DNA of 35,464 nucleotides, taken from NCBI GenBank assembly GCA_016462185.1, contig JAEMTQ010000006.1, forward strand, positions 1-35,464, read 5' to 3'. Under the pieces are notes generated by a model. That model was not told the origin of the DNA. It was given only the letters and a program-made list of their open reading frames with translations, and searched no databases. Below, one piece after another: positions 31,325-35,464 of this stretch (positions are counted from its first letter, which is position 1; the number at the start of each line of letters is the position of its first letter). The position numbers were made by a program, and so were the translations under genes. Source of the stretch: Ilumatobacteraceae bacterium (GTDB lineage Bacteria > Actinomycetota > Acidimicrobiia > Acidimicrobiales > Ilumatobacteraceae).

Positions 31325-32353
31325 ATGGACGCGCACACAACTGAGCAACTCGCAACCCCCGCACTTCTCGTCGACCTCGACGCCCTGAATAAAAACATGC
31401 GAACGATGTCACTTCGCCATCCAGCCGCAAAATTGCGACCGCACACGAAGGCACACAAGTGCACGGGCATCGCACAACTGCAACAACATTACGGCCACAA
31501 AACTTTTACCTGTGCAACCCCTCGCGAAATAATCGGTATGGCCGCAGCCGGAGTTGGCGAAGACTTTTTGCTAGCCAACGAGGTGGTCGACATCGAACGA
31601 TTAAAAAAACTTGCCCAGATTGCAGAAAATGCTCGCGTAACAATCGCAGTTGACTCACAAGAAACTATCGATGCAGCCGCACGCGCAGGTCTGCACGATG
31701 TATTGATCGATGTCAATGTTGGTCTGCCTCGTTGCGGCATTGCGCCAGAACTTGCCGGCCGACTTGCCGATAGCGCGAGAAAATCTGGGTTAACAGTTCG
31801 AGGCGTAATGGGCTACGAAGGTCACTTGATGATGGCCGACGGCCATGACAACCGAAAGCAAAAAGTCGCAGAGTCAATGCAATTTCTCGCGCGCGCCGCA
31901 AGCGATGTGGGGGGCGAAATCATCTCGGCGGGCGGCACAGGAACTTTCGACATGCACGACGACACATGCATCAACGAACTTCAAGCCGGTTCGTATGCGC
32001 TAATGGATACGCATTACGCAAAACTCGAATTGCCGTTCGTCCAAAGTTGTTTTGTTTTGGGCACCATAATTTCTGCCAACCCGCAATGGCTCGTCATCGA
32101 TGTTGGCCTGAAATCACTCGGTATGGACCATGGCAATCCAACTGTGGATGGCTTCGATGTTCTCTTTTGCTCAGATGAACACACGACACTTAAACCGAAA
32201 AAAGATTCAGCAAAGCAAAAAGTCAAAGTCGGCGAAAGACTTCGCGTAATCCCGGCTCATATTGACCCAACAATGGCGATGCATAGTGTCGCCCACATTG
32301 TTCGTGGTGAAGAACTAATCGACACCTGGCAAATTGACTTACGGGGCTGGTAA
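31325..32353 (+). CDS. D-threonine aldolase-like (alanine racemase fold-type III PLP enzyme)
   Basis: 342 residues with the DSD1/D-threonine aldolase layout. The N-terminal PLP barrel opens with TPALLVDLDALNKNM and LRPHTKAHK (candidate PLP Lys42), then GVGEDFLLANEVVD, DVNVGLPRCGI, GVMGYEGHLM and SAGGTGTFDMH. The C-terminal metal site is PAHIDPTMAMH: His312 and Asp314. Known D-threonine aldolases use a His/Asp pair here, whereas eukaryotic D-serine dehydratases use His/Cys, so an aldolase (D-threonine to glycine plus acetaldehyde, or another beta-hydroxy D-amino acid) is favoured. The ATG at 31325 lies 6 nt after the tRNA, with no Shine-Dalgarno sequence. Its end overlaps rdgB by 15 nt on the opposite strand. 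Confidence 0.85.
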   Translation: MDAHTTEQLATPALLVDLDALNKNMRTMSLRHPAAKLRPHTKAHKCTGIAQLQQHYGHKTFTCATPREIIGMAAAGVGEDFLLANEVVDIERLKKLAQIAENARVTIAVDSQETIDAAARAGLHDVLIDVNVGLPRCGIAPELAGRLADSARKSGLTVRGVMGYEGHLMMADGHDNRKQKVAESMQFLARAASDVGGEIISAGGTGTFDMHDDTCINELQAGSYALMDTHYAKLELPFVQSCFVLGTIISANPQWLVIDVGLKSLGMDHGNPTVDGFDVLFCSDEHTTLKPKKDSAKQKVKVGERLRVIPAHIDPTMAMHSVAHIVRGEELIDTWQIDLRGW

Positions 32354-32926
32354 CTCCCCAAGACGCTTAGCCAGCAAACGAAAAGCAATTGCGCGGTGTG
32401 AATACTGGTGCTTTTCTTCGACTGACATTTGGGCAAAGGTTCGACCGTCACCAGCAGCGGGCACAAATACCGAGTCATAACCAAAACCGCGATCACCGCG
32501 TTGTTCAGGGGCAATTGATCCCTCGCAGACACCTTCGCAAATAATTTCTTTGCCATCTGGCCACAACAGCAAAATCACCGTTCGAAATCTTGCCAAACGA
32601 TTGCTGTTTTGATTAAGCGCGTCAAGAAATTTGCGTCGATTTTGTTCATCTGTGGCACCTGGGCCAGCAAATCGTGCCGTAAATACACCGGGCTGACCGT
32701 TCAGCGCATCTACTTCTAAACCCGTGTCGTCTGCAAGTGCTGGCTGATTGGTCGCCCGACCTACAGCAATGGCTTTTAATCGTGCATTGCCAATCAGTGT
32801 CGTTTCAGTCTCGGCAACATCTGCCAAATCTTTTGGACGAGGCGCAAGTTCAATCACGCCACCAACCAGATCAAAAATTTCAGCGACCTTGTGCGGGTTC
32901 GCAGAAGCGCAAACAACGCGCAGCAT
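32339..32926 (-). CDS. rdgB: dITP/XTP pyrophosphatase (RdgB/HAM1 family)
   Basis: A 195-residue house-cleaning enzyme that hydrolyses non-canonical purine NTPs (ITP, dITP, XTP) to monophosphates. VCASANPHKVAEI is the family N-terminal nucleotide-binding motif. ETTLIGNARLKAIAVGRATNQPALADDTGLEVDALNGQPGVFTARFAG contains the conserved Asp pair and substrate loop, and GDRGFGYDSVFVPAAGDGRTFAQMSVEEKHQYSHRAIAF is the usual C-terminal signature. Length is typical. ATG at 32926, 2 nt after the rph stop; the order murI, rph, rdgB on one strand is common in bacteria. Confidence 0.96.
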   Translation of the reverse strand: MLRVVCASANPHKVAEIFDLVGGVIELAPRPKDLADVAETETTLIGNARLKAIAVGRATNQPALADDTGLEVDALNGQPGVFTARFAGPGATDEQNRRKFLDALNQNSNRLARFRTVILLLWPDGKEIICEGVCEGSIAPEQRGDRGFGYDSVFVPAAGDGRTFAQMSVEEKHQYSHRAIAFRLLAKRLGELPAP

Positions 32927-32928
32927 TT

Positions 32929-33684
32929 TTATTTTGGTCGTGGCGTCGGCGGCACAGAAAGAATCTGTGTTTGCAAAGCGAAGACTTCACGTAAGCCATT
33001 TGTAGCCAGCGCCAGCAACTCAGTCAATTGCGACTGGCTAAATGCCGCACCTTCGGCGGTGCCCTGCACTTCAACAAATTTTGCTTCGCTTGAACCGTGT
33101 TCTTGCAACATCACTACATTCATGTCAACTTCAGCCGAACTATCTTCGACATATGGCAGGTCGAGAATCGGCACACCGTTGTGAATGCCCACGCTCACTG
33201 CCGCGCACAAAGAATGAAGCGGATGTTTGTTGATCAAACCATTTTGTTGAACACGTGTCAGCGCATCATGTAACGCGATATACGCACCACAAATGCTGGC
33301 AGTGCGAGTGCCACCGTCAGCCTGCAACACATCGCAATCCACGATCACTTGACGTTCGCCGAGCAAAGTCATATCGCAACACGACCGCAGCGACCTGCCA
33401 ATCAATCTTTGAATTTCAATCGTTCGACCACCCTGCTTGCCCTTGGCGGCTTCGCGGTCGGCGCGATCTGGTGTCGACCCAGGCAACATCGAGTATTCAG
33501 CAGTAACCCAGCCTTTGTTTTTGCCTTTCATCCATCGCGGAACGTCTTCGTCAACCGATGCAGTACACAGCACTCGCGTCTTGCCGAACGAGACCAACAC
33601 AGAACCTGCAGCCATTTCAGTAAAGTCGCGCTCAAACTTCAACTCGCGCAATTGATTTGATTTTCGCCCGTCTGGTCGTGTCAT
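32929..33684 (-). CDS. rph: Ribonuclease PH
   Basis: A 251-residue phosphorolytic 3'-5' exoribonuclease that trims tRNA 3' ends. Seen are [44 protein letters not shown] at the N-terminus, [43 protein letters not shown], the phosphate/metal region [17 protein letters not shown] and [18 protein letters not shown]. The length is normal. It is cotranscribed with rdgB downstream (2 nt) and murI upstream (13 nt). RNase PH acts on precursors such as the CCA-less tRNA in this window, though the proximity is probably coincidental. Confidence 0.97.
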   Translation of the reverse strand: MTRPDGRKSNQLRELKFERDFTEMAAGSVLVSFGKTRVLCTASVDEDVPRWMKGKNKGWVTAEYSMLPGSTPDRADREAAKGKQGGRTIEIQRLIGRSLRSCCDMTLLGERQVIVDCDVLQADGGTRTASICGAYIALHDALTRVQQNGLINKHPLHSLCAAVSVGIHNGVPILDLPYVEDSSAEVDMNVVMLQEHGSSEAKFVEVQGTAEGAAFSQSQLTELLALATNGLREVFALQTQILSVPPTPRPK

Positions 33685-33697
33685 TTTTTCTCCATGA

Positions 33698-34516
33698 TCA
33701 TTTTTTTTGCCAATATTTCGTCGCCGATAATTCTGGCCCCAAGAATCTTCGGCCTAGTTCAGCAAACTGCTGAACATCTCCCGACGAATAAAACTCGTGA
33801 GTGCCCTTACTCGATGCCCCAACACTACGTGCAATGTTGTTTTTTACCAGAGCATCACGCACCGAGTTCGCCGTCTCATCGGCACCGTTCACTAGCTTCA
33901 CGCCTGCACCCATGACTTGGCTAATCACAGCACTTAAATACGGATAATGAGTGCACCCAAGAAGCAGCGCATCAACATCTGCATTTCGCACTGGTGCCAA
34001 CAACTTTTCGGCGAGTTCAGTTACCGCGACTCCAGTCGTCTCATCGCGCTCAACAAACTCGACAAACCCCGGACATGCAGCCGCCGTCAGCACAACATCT
34101 GACGAGACGCGGGCCACTGCTTTGTCGTATGCCCCCGACGAAATAGTTCCTGCTGTGCCGATCACTGCAACTCTCTTATTTTTGGTCACACTCACGAGCG
34201 CCCGCGCTCCTGGTTCAACCACACCAATTACTGGCACTGGCAAAGTCTCTTGCAACTCTTGCAACGCCACGGCAGCAGCGGTGTTACAGGCCACGACAAT
34301 CATTTTCACTTTGAAGTCGTTCACCAAACTGTTCGCTAATTCAATTGCAAAACTGCGCACGTCACTTGCAGGTTTTGGACCATACGGGTATCTGGCTGTA
34401 TCGCCGATATAAACCAGGTTCTCGCTCGGCAACAAATCAATCACCGATCGTGCAACAGTCAGACCACCAAATCCAGAGTCAAACATTCCGATCGGCTGGT
34501 CTGCTTGCGCGCTCAT
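33698..34516 (-). CDS. murI: Glutamate racemase
   Basis: A 272-residue cofactor-independent racemase making D-glutamate for peptidoglycan. [14 protein letters not shown] begins the fold (Asp13), GDTARYPYG follows, and the two catalytic cysteines are Cys77 in [12 protein letters not shown] and Cys188 in [11 protein letters not shown]. All expected motifs are intact. The start is ATG at 34516; a TANNNT box lies 8 nt upstream and no Shine-Dalgarno sequence is visible, so it likely heads the leaderless murI-rph-rdgB operon. Divergent from the EamA transporter. Confidence 0.97.
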   Translation of the reverse strand: MSAQADQPIGMFDSGFGGLTVARSVIDLLPSENLVYIGDTARYPYGPKPASDVRSFAIELANSLVNDFKVKMIVVACNTAAAVALQELQETLPVPVIGVVEPGARALVSVTKNKRVAVIGTAGTISSGAYDKAVARVSSDVVLTAAACPGFVEFVERDETTGVAVTELAEKLLAPVRNADVDALLLGCTHYPYLSAVISQVMGAGVKLVNGADETANSVRDALVKNNIARSVGASSKGTHEFYSSGDVQQFAELGRRFLGPELSATKYWQKK

Positions 34517-34524
34517 CGCTTACA

Positions 34525-34530
34525 ACGCTA
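34525..34530 (-). promoter_or_regulatory. Candidate -10 box of the murI operon, leaderless
   Basis: On the minus strand this reads TAGCGT (TANNNT), 8 nt before the murI ATG at 34516, with no Shine-Dalgarno sequence between them. Confidence 0.35.
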
Positions 34531-34581
34531 CGCCGTGGCCGATATGCGAGTCGGCAACTGCGTGAATGGCGTTAGATGCTT

Positions 34582-34587
34582 TAGTCT
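34582..34587 (+). promoter_or_regulatory. Candidate -10 box of the EamA transporter gene, leaderless
   Basis: TAGTCT (TANNNT) ends 6 nt before the GTG at 34594, with no Shine-Dalgarno sequence. It lies in the 77-nt divergent gap shared with murI. Confidence 0.35.
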
Positions 34588-34593
34588 TCATGC

Positions 34594-35424
34594 GTGCTTC
34601 TTGCCGCCGGACTCGCACTTGCCGCGGCTGTTCTTCATGCTTCATGGAACATCGCGGTAAAGCAAACCGGAGATCGTTTTCTAGCTCTTTGGGGTCAGTT
34701 TGTTTTTTCTGGCTCAATCGCAACGGCTATTTTGATCTTCTGGAGTTTTGTCGACGGCGTTCCCGACATTGCTTGGTGGTGGTCGGTCTTTAGCGGCTGT
34801 GGACACCTGCCGTATGTCATGTTGCTGGCTCGTGCTTATGACAAAAATGATTTTTCGGTCACTTACCCAATCGCTCGTGGTGCAGGCGCGCTTTCTGCAG
34901 CAATTCTTGGGCTTATCTTTCTGGGCGACGATCTTTCGGGCTTGAGCATGGGCGGCATCGCCGTCGTAATTTTTGGTTTGTGGATCTTGGTCTCAAATCA
35001 AAAGATCAACAACATCTCGCCCGCACTTGGCGTTGCACTAACAATTGGCGGATATTCAGTTGCCGACGCATATGGAGCACGAAACTCAAACTCAATTGCT
35101 TTTGCATTAAGCGTCTTTGCCAGTGGTGGATTAACGGTTTCAACTTGGGCATTCATCACGCGACGTCGTCAACTCACGCCATTTATCAAAGCACACTTAA
35201 AGACTTCGGCTGCGGGCGGTGCAATGTCTTTGCTCAGTTACACCATGGTTGTTTATGCGTTCACTCTTGCCCCGGTTGGTTATGTGGCAACATTGCGCGA
35301 GTCAAGCGTGGTTATTGCAGCACTCGCCGGCTGGAAGTATCTAAAAGAAGAAGATCACAAACGACGGCTAACTTCAGCCGCAGTTGTCGTCGTCGGACTC
35401 GTTGTGTTGGTTGCCGGACGTTAA
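34594..35424 (+). CDS. EamA/DMT family transporter
   Basis: A 276-residue membrane protein with about ten hydrophobic helices in two EamA repeats. The opening LAAGLALAAAVLHASWNIAVKQ is the usual first helix of this group. Also seen are VTYPIARGAGALSAAILGLIFLGDDLSGLSMGGIAVVIFGLWIL at the end of repeat 1 and APVGYVATLRESSVVIAALAGWKYLKEE...AAVVVVGLVVLVAG at the end of repeat 2. The substrate is unknown; the family exports amino acids, nucleosides and drugs. It is distinct from the RhtA-like exporter earlier in the window. The GTG at 34594 fits the helix boundary and the -10 spacing. The last 40 bases of the window after it hold no recognisable feature. Confidence 0.82.
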   Translation: MLLAAGLALAAAVLHASWNIAVKQTGDRFLALWGQFVFSGSIATAILIFWSFVDGVPDIAWWWSVFSGCGHLPYVMLLARAYDKNDFSVTYPIARGAGALSAAILGLIFLGDDLSGLSMGGIAVVIFGLWILVSNQKINNISPALGVALTIGGYSVADAYGARNSNSIAFALSVFASGGLTVSTWAFITRRRQLTPFIKAHLKTSAAGGAMSLLSYTMVVYAFTLAPVGYVATLRESSVVIAALAGWKYLKEEDHKRRLTSAAVVVVGLVVLVAGR

Positions 35425-35464
35425 AAGTAAATTATTTTTTCGGCTGCAGCCTCGGCAGCATCTA

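Noticed and set aside
1-35464. CRISPR arrays, tandem repeats, insertion sequences or a defence island
   Set aside because: No regularly spaced repeats, transposase, terminal inverted repeats or defence-gene motifs were seen on either strand.

Overview
The window looks like a chromosomal segment of an actinobacterium with a moderate GC content of roughly half. My best inference is an uncultivated aquatic member of class Acidimicrobiia. The reasons are: the long run dprA, xerC, whiG-type sigma, M23-like, rpsB, tsf, pyrH, frr, cdsA, dxr, rseP, ispG in typical actinobacterial order; a Glf/GlfT2-type galactofuranose pair; SpoIID-type wall proteins; and many transcription units with no Shine-Dalgarno sequence but a TANNNT-like -10 box 5-8 nt before the start codon, as in leaderless actinobacterial mRNAs. 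The placement rests on recalled family knowledge, not a database search. Coding density is very high and no stretch over 300 bases lacks a gene. I see no insertion sequence, prophage, CRISPR array or obvious island.

Left part (1-9206). A nitroreductase-fold protein faces an acyl-CoA (methylmalonyl-CoA type) mutase large subunit and a RidA-family protein on the minus strand. Divergent from these is a plus-strand run: a homodimeric pyruvate-dehydrogenase-E1/transketolase-like enzyme, a class II aldolase/adducin protein, an RhtA-like exporter, and a large secreted protein combining SpoIID, SGNH-hydrolase and two peptidoglycan-binding domains.

Middle part (9216-27089, almost all minus strand). 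UDP-galactopyranose mutase and a GlfT2-like galactofuranosyltransferase form a wall-polysaccharide operon. A rhodanese-ThiF/MoeB fusion (sulfur carrier activation) diverges from a small winged-helix-like protein. Then comes the housekeeping block in transcriptional order: comM/yifB, dprA, xerC, whiG-like sigma, degenerate M23 protein, rpsB, tsf, pyrH, frr, cdsA, dxr, rseP, ispG. It covers DNA processing, translation, pyrimidine and phospholipid supply, the MEP isoprenoid pathway and intramembrane proteolysis. Several pairs are translationally coupled through ATGA, GTGA or TTGA overlaps.

Right part (27189-35424). A small lipoprotein converges on clpP. Upstream of clpP lie two fold-type II PLP enzymes (one threonine-synthase-like). 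Divergent from them is a tRNA gene with anticodon UAG, followed after 6 nt by a fold-type III D-threonine-aldolase-like enzyme. rdgB, rph and murI form a minus-strand run, and an EamA-family transporter closes the window.

Most of the region is ordinary core genome. The items most worth a second look are the tRNA-Leu(UAG)-like gene with a short variable loop fused closely to an mRNA, the SpoIID-SGNH fusion, the M23 protein with all catalytic positions lost, the structured rpsB leader, and the recurrent leaderless promoter spacing.
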